Shown in pieces: positions 18,779 through 27,587 of a stretch of 32,997 nucleotides of DNA (position 1 is the stretch's first letter; each line of letters starts with the position of its first letter). The translations under genes were made by a program, and so were the position numbers. Below the pieces are notes generated by a model. That model did no database searches, was not told the DNA's origin, and was given only the letters and a program-made list of their open reading frames with translations. Origin of the DNA: Solirubrobacter ginsenosidimutans (GTDB taxonomy: Bacteria; Actinomycetota; Thermoleophilia; Solirubrobacterales; Solirubrobacteraceae); NCBI RefSeq assembly GCF_027587205.1, contig NZ_JAPDOD010000076.1:1-32997 (forward strand), given 5' to 3'.

Positions 18779-19024
18779 ATGCCGTCAACCGACCTGCCGC
18801 CGCGGCCATGGCACCCGGTGCGCGGGGACCGCGACGCGAGCACCCTGTGGTACGCGGTGATGCGGTTGCAGACGCGCGGCGTGTTCATCGGCACGTTGGT
18901 CATTCGCCACTCCGACCACCATGCCTTCCTGCTGCAGCAGGGGTGGCAGGAAGTGCCGCCAGAGGACATCGACGGCGGCGAGGCCGGGGTCTCGAAGTCC
19001 ATCTGGACAGCCGAAGAAGCCTGA
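18779..19024 (+). CDS. Small hypothetical protein, 81 residues
   Basis: A short protein starting MPSTDLPPRPWHPVRGDRDA and ending in KSIWTAEEA. The middle (STLWYAVMRLQTRGVFIGTL, then VIRHSDHHAFLLQQGWQEVP) looks like a small alpha/beta domain. I do not recognise it. It is divergent from the Xer gene with 55 bases between the starts. The first ATG in frame after an unsupported Arg-rich extension was used. No Shine-Dalgarno sequence or -10 box stands out, so its expression is less certain than that of its neighbours. Confidence 0.55.
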   Translation: MPSTDLPPRPWHPVRGDRDASTLWYAVMRLQTRGVFIGTLVIRHSDHHAFLLQQGWQEVPPEDIDGGEAGVSKSIWTAEEA

Positions 19025-19060
19025 CCGACCGGACGCTGCCAGGCCTCACCGTTCTGGTCG

Positions 19061-19089
19061 TTGCCACCACTGCACCTAGCGCGTAGGGT
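19061..19089 (+). promoter_or_regulatory. Promoter TTGCCA-N17-TAGGGT with leaderless start
   Basis: The clearest promoter in the window. TTGCCA (19061-19066) and TAGGGT (19084-19089) are separated by exactly 17 bases. The ATG of the secreted protein follows 6 bases after the -10 box, so the mRNA should start at the ATG. Confidence 0.65.
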
Positions 19090-19095
19090 CGCCCG

Positions 19096-20322
19096 ATGCA
19101 CATGGTCGCACTGCGTCGAGCGATTGCCCGAACCCTGATCGCGGGCGCGGCGCTCGCCGCCGGGGCGTCCGACGCGCAGGCGTTGCCCGACGGCTCCCGT
19201 CTGTCGGAGCAGGGCTCGTTCGCGCAGTACATCGAGTACTTCGGCGCGGCCCTCCCGATCTCGTACGGTGACGCGGTCGCCTACGACTCTGAGGGCAACG
19301 GCAGCCTCGCAACGGTGCCGGTCGGGTACGTGGGCAGCCATCCCGCGAGTCATTTCCCGGCGCAGAAGGTCGTCCGGGTCGTCGGCTATCCCGCGCACTT
19401 CCTCTACGACGGCACCCGCCTGCGGCCGATCAACTCGAACGCGAACTCGACCTGTTTGCTCTACCGCGGCGGGCAGCCTTCGCCAGCCGTCGTGCCGTCC
19501 TTCTGGGCCTGGGCGCTGCCGGAGTCCGGCGCCTCCGTCGAGTGCACGTTGCCCGATGGCACGCGATTCAATGAGGGCGGAGCCCAAGAGTACGTCGCGT
19601 GGTTCGGGGCGTCGCTGCCGCTGTCGGCCGCTGATCGCGCCGCCTTCGACGTCGCCGGCCTCTACCGTGCGGCGACGATGGCCGCCGGCTTCGTGGCGGC
19701 CCATCCGGCCTCCGGGTTCCCCGCGGGCCGCGTCGTCCGACCGGTCGGCACCGGGACCAGCTACGTCTACGACGGTGTGACGCTGCACCCGATCGCCTCG
19801 CCGGCGATCCTCAACTGCCTGCTCAAAGCCGGTAGCCAGAGCACTGCCGCGACGGTCCCGGTCATGTGGTCGGGCGTCCTGCCGGTCGGGGACGCCGCGG
19901 CATGCTCGGAGCCAACGCCCGAGCCGACACCCACGCCGCTCCCGGCACCCGCACCCGCTCCTAGCGCGGCCGCATCGGAACGCGTCACCGTTACGCTGGC
20001 GTTCTTCTTCAAGGCAGGAGCGAAGCGAACGACCTTCTCGAGCCTCAATGTCGAGGGCGTGCCGCCCGGCGCTTCGATCAAGGCAGTGTGCCGGCCGAAG
20101 TGCGCCCGCGCTTCGCTCGTCGTGCGCAAGGGCTCCGGGCGCGTCTCGTTGCGCAAGCTGATTGCCAAGGCGCGCCTGAAAGTCGGCACCGTCATCACCG
20201 TGACGGTGACCAAGCCGGGCGCGATCGGCGCCGTCAAGACCCTTCGCGTGCGCGCCAACGCGCGGCCGTCGCTGAAGACGGCGTGCCTCGTCCCGGGCGC
20301 GACGAAGCCGGCCGCGTGCTGA
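19096..20322 (+). CDS. Secreted protein with a duplicated N-terminal domain and a lineage-type C-terminal module
   Basis: A 408-residue exported protein. A signal peptide covers about residues 1-29 (RRAIARTLIAGAALAAGASD, then AQA before LPDG). Two homologous repeats of about 110 residues follow (about 30-145 and 147-270). Both carry an LPDG(S/T)R start, an Phe-Gly-Ala-(Ala/Ser)-Leu-Pro stretch, HPAS(H/G)FPA and a Tyr-Asp-Gly segment. A Pro/Thr-rich linker (PTPEPTPTPLPAPAPAP) leads to a C-terminal beta domain (about 295-408) with RVSLRKLIAKARLKVGTVIT, VTVTKPGAIG and a final Cys pair. I know this last module from many secreted Solirubrobacterales proteins, where it may anchor or package the protein at the surface; that function is a guess. 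The N-terminal repeats are not assigned to a family. Confidence 0.88.
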   Translation: MHMVALRRAIARTLIAGAALAAGASDAQALPDGSRLSEQGSFAQYIEYFGAALPISYGDAVAYDSEGNGSLATVPVGYVGSHPASHFPAQKVVRVVGYPAHFLYDGTRLRPINSNANSTCLLYRGGQPSPAVVPSFWAWALPESGASVECTLPDGTRFNEGGAQEYVAWFGASLPLSAADRAAFDVAGLYRAATMAAGFVAAHPASGFPAGRVVRPVGTGTSYVYDGVTLHPIASPAILNCLLKAGSQSTAATVPVMWSGVLPVGDAAACSEPTPEPTPTPLPAPAPAPSAAASERVTVTLAFFFKAGAKRTTFSSLNVEGVPPGASIKAVCRPKCARASLVVRKGSGRVSLRKLIAKARLKVGTVITVTVTKPGAIGAVKTLRVRANARPSLKTACLVPGATKPAAC

Positions 20323-20326
20323 CGGG

Positions 20327-21367
20327 TCAGGCGATGTAGATCGGCGCCCCGACCGGGACCTGGTCGTAGAGCTCCTCGACGTCCGGCACATGCATGCGGA
20401 TGCAGCCGTGTGAGGCGCGCGAGCCGATCGATGCGTCGTCGGACGTGCCGTGCACGCCGACACCGTCGTAGATCCCCATCCAGCGGGCCTTGATCGGGTT
20501 CGTGGGATCATCGCCTGGGATCACCTTGCCCGCCAGATCCCCCGCCCATGCGGAGTTCGGCACGTGCCAGGCCGGATTGACGGCCTTGTTCTGGATCGTG
20601 TAGAGGCCGGCGGGCGTGTCGAGGCCGACCTGGCCGACCGCGATCCCGTACGTCTTGGCCTTCTTGAGGTTCTTGTAGAGCGTCAGCCTGAAGCTGTCGC
20701 GATCGACGATCAGGACCGCGGGGTACTTCTTGGCCAGCGACTCGGTCGAGACCTTCGGCTGTACGACGGTCGTCTTGATCTTGACCGTCTCCGTGTTGCC
20801 GGGGTCGAGCAGCGTCGTCTCGACCTCCTTGGCGAGCGTGTTGTACTTCACGCGCAGGCCGGTCTTCGATCCGTGCTCGTCGATGAAGCCCTTGCTGAGA
20901 TCGACCTTCGCGTCGACGGGCTTGCTCTCCAGCGACTTGCGCACCCGCTTGACGAGCTTGTCGATCGACGGCTTGTTGTAGGACACGTTGGCCGCCAGTT
21001 CAGTATTGAGCGACTGGTTGCGCAGGTTGCGCCAGCTGCGGGAGAACATGCTGCCCTCCTGCGAGCGCTTGAGCGCCTTGTCCACCGAGCCGCGGATGTC
21101 GATCCCGATCGCCGCGGCCTTCTGCGACAGCGTGAAGGTCCGGTCCCTGTAGGTGACCTTCACGGGGCGATCGAGCGGAGCGAGCAGCGTCGCGGAGAGC
21201 TTCTTCTCCGCCTCCGCCCGCCTCATACCCCCGATCGGCACTCCATTGACCTTCACGCCCTCGGCGATCAGGTCCTTCTTGGAGTCGTCATAGAAATACG
21301 CACCGGCCACGCCGCCGATGCCGAGAAACGCCACGAAGGCAGCGAGAACGATGAGACGGGTACGCAT
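20327..21367 (-). CDS. L,D-transpeptidase with YkuD domain and peptidoglycan-binding-like region
   Basis: A 346-residue envelope enzyme that would form 3-3 cross-links in peptidoglycan or attach proteins to it. Residues 6-26 are an N-terminal anchor or signal (VLAAFVAFLGIGGVAGAYFY). A VanW/YoaR-type PG-binding region spans about 35-210. The YkuD catalytic domain (about 215-346) ends in the motif with His306 in VHGTSDD and SHGCIRMHVPDV with nucleophile Cys322. The overall layout matches actinobacterial and firmicute L,D-transpeptidases. The gene converges on the secreted duplicated-domain gene with only four bases between the stops. The ATG is preceded by TACCAT, a possible -10 box, 11 bases upstream. 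It lies 63 bases downstream of the SDR gene and may also be read from that operon. Confidence 0.94.
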   Translation of the reverse strand: MRTRLIVLAAFVAFLGIGGVAGAYFYDDSKKDLIAEGVKVNGVPIGGMRRAEAEKKLSATLLAPLDRPVKVTYRDRTFTLSQKAAAIGIDIRGSVDKALKRSQEGSMFSRSWRNLRNQSLNTELAANVSYNKPSIDKLVKRVRKSLESKPVDAKVDLSKGFIDEHGSKTGLRVKYNTLAKEVETTLLDPGNTETVKIKTTVVQPKVSTESLAKKYPAVLIVDRDSFRLTLYKNLKKAKTYGIAVGQVGLDTPAGLYTIQNKAVNPAWHVPNSAWAGDLAGKVIPGDDPTNPIKARWMGIYDGVGVHGTSDDASIGSRASHGCIRMHVPDVEELYDQVPVGAPIYIA

Positions 21368-21430
21368 TTGGTGGGCAGATGGTAGGCGTATCGACGGCGG
21401 ACCCGGAAGTCCTGCAACGCGTGTCTCGCC

Positions 21431-22480
21431 TCACTCATGCGGCTCTTCTCTATGAACACTCGGTGACCAGCGGAGGAATTCCTCCACTTCGCGCTCGTAT
21501 CGATATGGCGCGTTGGCGCTCTCTCTGAATGGTTTCAGGCGCAGAGCCGCTGCAAACGCCTGCACGGCTTCCCTCGTCGTCAGGTCGAAGCGGTAGCCCG
21601 AGCGCTTGATCCGGCGGTTGTCCAGGCCGCGCCCGTAGCGCAGCTGCTGGCGGACCTCGGCGGGGATGTGGAGACCGATCCGATTGGTAAGCCCGGTCGC
21701 CAGCCCGGTGCCCCACGGCGGCAGCAGCGGCGCGAACGGCTTGCCGAGCAGACCGGCGATCTCGCTCAACGAGAGCACCCCGTCAGGCGCGACGTTGTGG
21801 ATCCCGGGCGCGTCGTTGACGACGACGTGGTGCAGCGCGCCGACGATGTCGTCCTCGTGGATGAACTGGTAGCGCGGGTCGAAGCCGAGGATCCCGGGGA
21901 CTGCCGGCAGACTCAGCAGCGCCGTGTGGGCGGTCTTGAGGTCCGGCCCGAGGCCGTCGCAGAAGCGCAGCGTGGTCACGGTGACCTTGGCGTTGCGCGC
22001 GGCGAACTCCTGCACCGCGTCCTCGGCCTCGACGATGTCCGCCTCGATCGGCGCGCGCGGCGGATACGGGCGGTGCATCTCCTCGGTGAAGAAGCCCGGG
22101 TCGTCGCGCTCGCAGCCGTAGTAGTGCGCGCTGGACTTGAAGACGACCTTGGTGACCGGCGAGTCCGGCCCGCCGCAGGCCGCGAGGACGTTCATCGTGC
22201 CGAGCACGTTCATCTCGTGGACGACTCGTCGCGGCGCGGTCGTGGAGTCGACGATCAGACGGGTGTCGACGACGGTGTCGATCCGCGCGGCGTGGACGAT
22301 CCGCCGCAGCAGCGCGTGCTGCGTCCCGACGCGGACGTACTCCGAGCGCAGCAGCGCGCAGGACGGGTGCTCGGGGCTGACGGCGATGATCGCCTCGTTC
22401 TCGGCGTCCTTCTCGAGCTCCTGGGCCAGCCGGCCGCCCCAGTAGGTGTCCACGCCGGTGATCAGGATGCGGCGCTTCAC
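21431..22480 (-). CDS. Extended SDR / NAD-dependent epimerase-dehydratase family protein
   Basis: A 349-residue Rossmann protein. The nucleotide-binding start is RRILITGVDTYWGGRLAQEL, a variant of the TGxxGxxG loop. The region around VFKSSAHYYGCERDDPG takes the place of the catalytic Ser/Tyr segment, and the usual YxxxK motif is not obvious. FIHEDDIVGALHHVV is the conserved extended-SDR stretch that contacts NAD. The C-terminus (GYRFDLTTREAVQAFAAAL) matches homologues found beside lipid acyltransferases in actinobacteria. Substrate unknown. The GTG start overlaps the stop of the acyltransferase gene by four bases (GTGA), so the two are co-translated. Catalytic competence is uncertain because the Tyr/Lys pair is not clear. 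Confidence 0.88.
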   Translation of the reverse strand: MKRRILITGVDTYWGGRLAQELEKDAENEAIIAVSPEHPSCALLRSEYVRVGTQHALLRRIVHAARIDTVVDTRLIVDSTTAPRRVVHEMNVLGTMNVLAACGGPDSPVTKVVFKSSAHYYGCERDDPGFFTEEMHRPYPPRAPIEADIVEAEDAVQEFAARNAKVTVTTLRFCDGLGPDLKTAHTALLSLPAVPGILGFDPRYQFIHEDDIVGALHHVVVNDAPGIHNVAPDGVLSLSEIAGLLGKPFAPLLPPWGTGLATGLTNRIGLHIPAEVRQQLRYGRGLDNRRIKRSGYRFDLTTREAVQAFAAALRLKPFRESANAPYRYEREVEEFLRWSPSVHREEPHE

Positions 22481-23334
22481 CCGAGCCACACCGACTTGCG
22501 ATTGGCGAGCATGTCGTAGAGCTCCTCCTGGATGCACGCCCGGACCTCTTCGGCGACCGTCTGTACGAGGCCCTTGTCGTCCCACGGCGCGTCGCCCCAC
22601 TGGTCGGTCGGGATCGGCTCCAGGAAGCGGATGGAGAACTTGGCCGGCAGGTAGGCGACGCCGCCGAGCAGGCCGAGCCACGGGAAGGTCGGCGTGATCG
22701 GGAAGTAGATGAGGCCGGTCAGCTTCTGCAGCGGCCGGATCTGGCCGAAGACCGGCATCGCCTCTTCGGCGCCGACGACCGCGACGGGGACGATCGGCGC
22801 TCGCGCGCGCATCGCGGACTCGACGAAGCCGCCGCGGCCGAACCTTCGGAGGCGATAGCGGTCCTTGTAGAGCTTCTCGGTGCCCTTGCGCCCCTCGGGG
22901 AAGACGAGCACGAGCTGTTCCTCGTCGTCGAGCAGGCGGTGCACGTTCGCCGGGTGGGCGGGGACGCCGCCGAGCTTCTGGACCAGCATGCTCAGGCCCG
23001 GATAGCCCTTGAAGAAGTGCTCGACGGTGAGGTGCAGCGGCCGGGGGCGCGGGTGCTCGGTCTTGATCGCCTTGGCGATCATCGCCGCGTCCGGCGGCAG
23101 CGCGCCGGCGTGGTTTGAGACCAACAGGGCGCCGCCGGCGGCCGGGACGTGCTCGATCCCTTCGACGCTCACGCGGAACCAGTAGTGGTAGAGGAACTCG
23201 TAGAGCGTCTTGTCGAGCGCGCCTTCGACGCGCTCGGAGCGGCCCCAATCGGTGATCTGCCGCTCGGGCTCCACCGCGGGCAGATAGGCGCGGTGTTCGG
23301 GCGGAGCGGGAAGTTGGGGCGGGTCGGGCGTCAT
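22477..23334 (-). CDS. PlsC-like lysophospholipid / glycerol-3-phosphate acyltransferase
   Basis: A 285-residue acyltransferase of the PlsC superfamily. The catalytic block is LLVSNHAGALPPDAAMI, where the usual HxxxxD motif is stretched, a variant also seen in other actinobacterial homologues. The acceptor-binding segment is LVFPEGRKGTEKLYKDRYRL, followed by RGGFVESAMRARAPIVPVAV, which is the typical third block. It would act at the inner face of the membrane on a lysophospholipid or related acceptor; the exact lipid is unknown. Start ATG at 23334 overlaps the upstream gene's stop (ATGA), and the 3' end overlaps the SDR gene, making a tight three-gene operon. A longer N-terminal reading to 23412 lies inside the neighbouring gene and is rejected. 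Confidence 0.9.
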   Translation of the reverse strand: MTPDPPQLPAPPEHRAYLPAVEPERQITDWGRSERVEGALDKTLYEFLYHYWFRVSVEGIEHVPAAGGALLVSNHAGALPPDAAMIAKAIKTEHPRPRPLHLTVEHFFKGYPGLSMLVQKLGGVPAHPANVHRLLDDEEQLVLVFPEGRKGTEKLYKDRYRLRRFGRGGFVESAMRARAPIVPVAVVGAEEAMPVFGQIRPLQKLTGLIYFPITPTFPWLGLLGGVAYLPAKFSIRFLEPIPTDQWGDAPWDDKGLVQTVAEEVRACIQEELYDMLANRKSVWLG

Positions 23335-23873
23335 CGCAGGACGGGCTGGAGGCGTCGTGCCAGTCCTGCCCAATCCTTGGCGATGATCACATCTTCCAGG
23401 TCCCGGTTCCACGGATGCTCGAGCGTCGCGGCGACGATCCCGGCCTCGCGCGCCTTGGTGAGCGTGCCGGGCGCGTCGTCGATCAGCACGTCGATCCCGA
23501 TCTCGACGCAGCGGGTGAGCTTGTCATCCGAGCAATACAGCTCGTCGTGCGGGAGCCCGATCTTCTCCAGCCACTCGCGCGTGTGCGGGTGCGCGTCGAC
23601 GGCCCGGTGGCTGGTGATGTGGATGAAGTGGCCCTGGTCGTGCCAGCGCTGGATCGTCTCGACGGCCCCCGGGTAGGGCTCGGCTTTGAGCACGTGCTCG
23701 GGGCTGTGCGTCTCCCGGACGCAGGCTTTCAGCTGCTCGGCGTCCAGCCGGTCGATCGCCCACGTGAACTGGGTCTCGTACGGCAGATCGACGTTGAAGC
23801 GGCGCTGCGCGATCTCCGCGAGCTGATCCCAGTAGGGATGTAGCGTCGAGTCGATGTCGATCGCAAGGCGCAC
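23331..23873 (-). CDS. HAD-superfamily hydrolase resembling 5'(3')-deoxyribonucleotidase
   Basis: A 180-residue HAD protein. Motif I is LAIDIDSTLHPYW with nucleophile Asp6 and acid Asp8. Motif II lies at HITSHRAVDAHPHTREWL. The acidic motif is DVLIDDAPGTLTKAREAG. The overall pattern matches the NT5C-like group of small phosphatases. The substrate could be a nucleotide or, given the neighbours, a phosphorylated lipid precursor; neither can be shown. The start is GTG at 23873. It is the first gene of an operon with the acyltransferase and SDR genes (ATGA and GTGA overlaps). Only 21 bases separate its start from the divergent alpha/beta hydrolase, so the two promoters must overlap. Confidence 0.88.
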   Translation of the reverse strand: MRLAIDIDSTLHPYWDQLAEIAQRRFNVDLPYETQFTWAIDRLDAEQLKACVRETHSPEHVLKAEPYPGAVETIQRWHDQGHFIHITSHRAVDAHPHTREWLEKIGLPHDELYCSDDKLTRCVEIGIDVLIDDAPGTLTKAREAGIVAATLEHPWNRDLEDVIIAKDWAGLARRLQPVLR

Positions 23874-23882
23874 GGCCGCTGG

Positions 23883-23888
23883 TACGGT
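23883..23888 (+). promoter_or_regulatory. -10 box TACGGT in a 21-base divergent gap
   Basis: TACGGT ends 7 bases before the second base of the hydrolase start codon, leaving 6 bases before the GTG. This fits the leaderless pattern. The -35 region would lie inside the first codons of the divergent HAD gene and is weak. Confidence 0.4.
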
Positions 23889-23894
23889 AGCGGC

Positions 23895-24833
23895 GTGTCG
23901 GGGTTCCTCGGGCAGGTACGTGCACTCCCCGCCAACGCGTTCGTGCGCGCCAAGCCTGACCCGACCTACGCGGACGGCGACGACTCGACCTGGACGACCA
24001 TCGACTGGCCGTCGCTGACCCACACCGAGATGGTCCTCGGCCGCGGCGTCAACGTGGTCGACAGCGGCGGCCCCGGCCCTCCCCTGCTCTTCCTCCACGG
24101 CCTGGGCGGGCTGTGGCAGAACTGGCTGCTCAACCTGCCCGCGTTCATGGGCACCCATCGCGTCATCGCGCCGGACCTGCCCGGGTTCGGCGGCTCGGAG
24201 ATGCCGGCGGGGCGCATCTCGATCCAGGGATTGGCGCGGGTGATCGACGCGCTCTGCGAGCGCCTGGAGATCACCGACCCCGTCGTGATCGGCAACTCCA
24301 TGGGCGGGTTCATCGGCGCCGAGCTCGCTCTGGCGTTCCCGACGCGGGTGCGCAAGCTGGTGCTGATCTCCGCCGCGGGGATCTCGGCGGAGAACATGTG
24401 GCGCGAGCCGATCTTGGCCATCGGACGGCTGATGGCGGTGAGCACCGCGCGGGTGGGCGTGAAGCAGCTCCCGGTCGTCAACCGCCCGCGGCTGCGGCGG
24501 GCGGCGCTGCAGCTCGTCATCCGCTACCCGGAGCGGCTCTCGGTGCCGCTCGCGTCCGAGCTCGTCGTGGGTGCGGGGACGCCCGGCTTCGTGGGCGGCC
24601 TGGATGCGGTCCTCGGCTACTCCTTCCGCGACCGGCTGCCCGAGATCGAGGTGCCGACCCAGATCGTCTGGGGGCGCAACGACATCCTCATCCCGGTCGA
24701 GGACGCGTACGAGTTCCAAAGGTTGATCGGGGACAACGCCCGCCTCGAGATCTTCGACGACACGGGCCACCTCGCGATGCTCGAACGGCCGTCGCGCTTC
24801 AACGCGCTGCTCGCGGACTTCATCGCCGAGTAG
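23895..24833 (+). CDS. Alpha/beta-hydrolase fold protein
   Basis: A 312-residue hydrolase. The oxyanion-hole segment is LLFLHGLGGLWQNW. The nucleophile elbow is VVIGNSMGGFIGAEL with Ser135. The acid is probably the Asp of WGRNDILIPVED, and the base is the His of DDTGHLAMLERPSRF near residue 295. The full catalytic triad is therefore present. Similar proteins cleave C-C bonds, esters or haloalkanes, so the substrate is undetermined. The GTG start follows a -10 box by six bases. It is divergent from the HAD/acyltransferase/SDR operon, and a long hairpin follows the stop. No sign of membrane segments or secretion. Confidence 0.9.
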   Translation: MSGFLGQVRALPANAFVRAKPDPTYADGDDSTWTTIDWPSLTHTEMVLGRGVNVVDSGGPGPPLLFLHGLGGLWQNWLLNLPAFMGTHRVIAPDLPGFGGSEMPAGRISIQGLARVIDALCERLEITDPVVIGNSMGGFIGAELALAFPTRVRKLVLISAAGISAENMWREPILAIGRLMAVSTARVGVKQLPVVNRPRLRRAALQLVIRYPERLSVPLASELVVGAGTPGFVGGLDAVLGYSFRDRLPEIEVPTQIVWGRNDILIPVEDAYEFQRLIGDNARLEIFDDTGHLAMLERPSRFNALLADFIAE

Positions 24834-24841
24834 CGCCGTCA

Positions 24842-24880
24842 GTGATCAGAAAGTACGCCTGTGGCTTACTTTCTGATCAC
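24842..24880. terminator. Bidirectional hairpin between convergent hydrolase and ilvD genes
   Basis: Two 18-base arms pair at 17 of 18 positions around a TGT loop. The arms are AT-richer than the surroundings. It lies in the 67-base gap between convergent stops and lacks a long T run, as is common for terminators in this group. The loop context CCTGTG recurs in the hairpin at 29943. Confidence 0.7.
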
Positions 24881-24900
24881 GCGGGCGCGACGCGCCCCCG

Positions 24901-26625
<1,725 letters not shown>

Positions 26626-26631
26626 GGTCCG

Positions 26632-26637
26632 AGTTTA
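26632..26637 (-). promoter_or_regulatory. -10 box TAAACT upstream of ilvD
   Basis: TAAACT lies 6 bases before the ilvD ATG on the minus strand, a good match to the -10 consensus. The -35 region is GC-rich and not recognisable. Confidence 0.5.
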
Positions 26638-26683
26638 CGCGGCGTGGCGTGGCGCCCTCGGCGCGCCGCAGCGGCGTGCGCCG

Positions 26684-26717
26684 GACCGCGCGGTCTCGTC
26701 GCGCGGCTACGCCGCGC
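26684..26717. repeat. GC-rich palindromes between ilvD and the upstream hypothetical gene
   Basis: A 12-base perfect palindrome GACCGCGCGGTC (26684-26695) is followed by a GCGCGGC-TAC-GCCGCGC hairpin (26701-26717) that spans the stop codon of the 201-residue protein. The pair probably ends transcription of that operon. The string CGCGCGGTCTCG also occurs, as its complement, in each copy of the 42-base repeat at the right edge. Confidence 0.5.
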
Positions 26718-27312
26718 CGCTTGAGGCGCGGCGATGGCGCTCGAGGCGCTCGCGCTCCCAGCGGCCGAGGCGCCAGATGTCGCGCTGGACCTGCCGCGGG
26801 TCGACCTGGCGGCCGGGAAGGTGCATGTTGGCGCTGGAGATCAGCCGCCGCTCGTCGCCCTTGAGCGCCATCCACTTGGCGAGCACGTCGTCGGAGTCCG
26901 GCAGGCGGGCGGACCCGTACGGCTTGGACTCGTCCGGGAACTCGACGCAGTACTCGTTGAGCAGGCGCCCGGTCTGCGGCAGGTAGGCGACGATCGGCTT
27001 GTGCGGGTAGATCAGGTACCCGTACGGGACGCCGCGCAGCTCCTTGTCGAGCGACTCGCCGCCCCAGACCCGGATCAGCCCCAGGTCCCGGTACATCTCC
27101 CACTCTTCCTCGTTGACGCAGGACTTCAGCAGCTCGCGGGCGCGCTGCTCGGCGCGGCGCTCACGACCCGGGTCGTACGCGTGGACGTCGCCGTCGGCGC
27201 GCGCGGCCTTGCGGGCGCGGCGTGACTCCATCCGGCGATCGACGTACGGGAGCATGACCTCCCACAGGAGTGCGATGACGACGATCGCCGTGGCGCAAAG
27301 GGCGACAGTCAC
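26707..27312 (-). CDS. Hypothetical protein with one N-terminal membrane segment, 201 residues
   Basis: Not recognised. A single hydrophobic helix (VALCATAIVVIALLWEVMLP, about residues 3-22) is followed by a basic stretch, RRMESRRARKAARAD, so the rest is probably cytoplasmic. The soluble part (about 45-180) contains LLKSCVNEEEWEMYRDLGLI, VPYGYLIYPHKPIVAYLPQT and LAKWMALKGDERRLISSANM. It looks like a conserved alpha/beta domain. The start is GTG, 13 bases after the stop of the upstream 82-residue gene, so the two form an operon. The role is unknown. Confidence 0.82.
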   Translation of the reverse strand: MTVALCATAIVVIALLWEVMLPYVDRRMESRRARKAARADGDVHAYDPGRERRAEQRARELLKSCVNEEEWEMYRDLGLIRVWGGESLDKELRGVPYGYLIYPHKPIVAYLPQTGRLLNEYCVEFPDESKPYGSARLPDSDDVLAKWMALKGDERRLISSANMHLPGRQVDPRQVQRDIWRLGRWERERLERHRRASSGAA

Positions 27313-27325
27313 CGCTCGCTGCTTA

Positions 27326-27574
27326 CTACGACCCGCCCGCGGCGCGCGGGAAGAAGATGACCCGGCCGGCGGTGCGCGGAATGTCCTCGAACGCCCGCAC
27401 CATCTCGGCCTCCCGCCTGCCGCTCTCCGACTGCACCGGAATCGCGGCCCACATCCCCTGCTCGAGCTGGCGCCGGAACTCCTCGACGAGCATCTGCTCG
27501 TCCTCGCCGACCTCGATGTCGCCCTCGGCGATCAGCTGCTCGCCATACCCCGGACGCATGCGCAGGAACTTCAT
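27326..27574 (-). CDS. Small hypothetical protein, 82 residues
   Basis: An acidic small protein starting MKFLRMRPGYGEQLIAEGDI, with the middle EDEQMLVEEFRRQLEQGMWA and end GRVIFFPRAAGG. It looks like a compact alpha/beta fold without cysteines, signal or membrane segment, and I do not recognise a family. Two ATGs three codons apart are possible; the second (27574) is chosen because a CATAAT -10 box overlapping the first ends 7 bases before it. It is the first gene of a two-gene unit with the membrane-anchored 201-residue protein. Confidence 0.75.
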   Translation of the reverse strand: MKFLRMRPGYGEQLIAEGDIEVGEDEQMLVEEFRRQLEQGMWAAIPVQSESGRREAEMVRAFEDIPRTAGRVIFFPRAAGGS

Positions 27575-27581
27575 GCCCGGC

Positions 27582-27587
27582 ATTATG
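27582..27587 (-). promoter_or_regulatory. -10 box CATAAT upstream of the 82-residue gene
   Basis: CATAAT differs from TATAAT at one position and lies 7 bases before the preferred ATG. It sits in the gap directly after the thiD stop codon. Confidence 0.45.

Noticed and set aside
22477..23412. Longer acyltransferase start
   Set aside because: The extra 26 residues overlap the HAD gene and lack family similarity. The ATGA overlap supports 23334.
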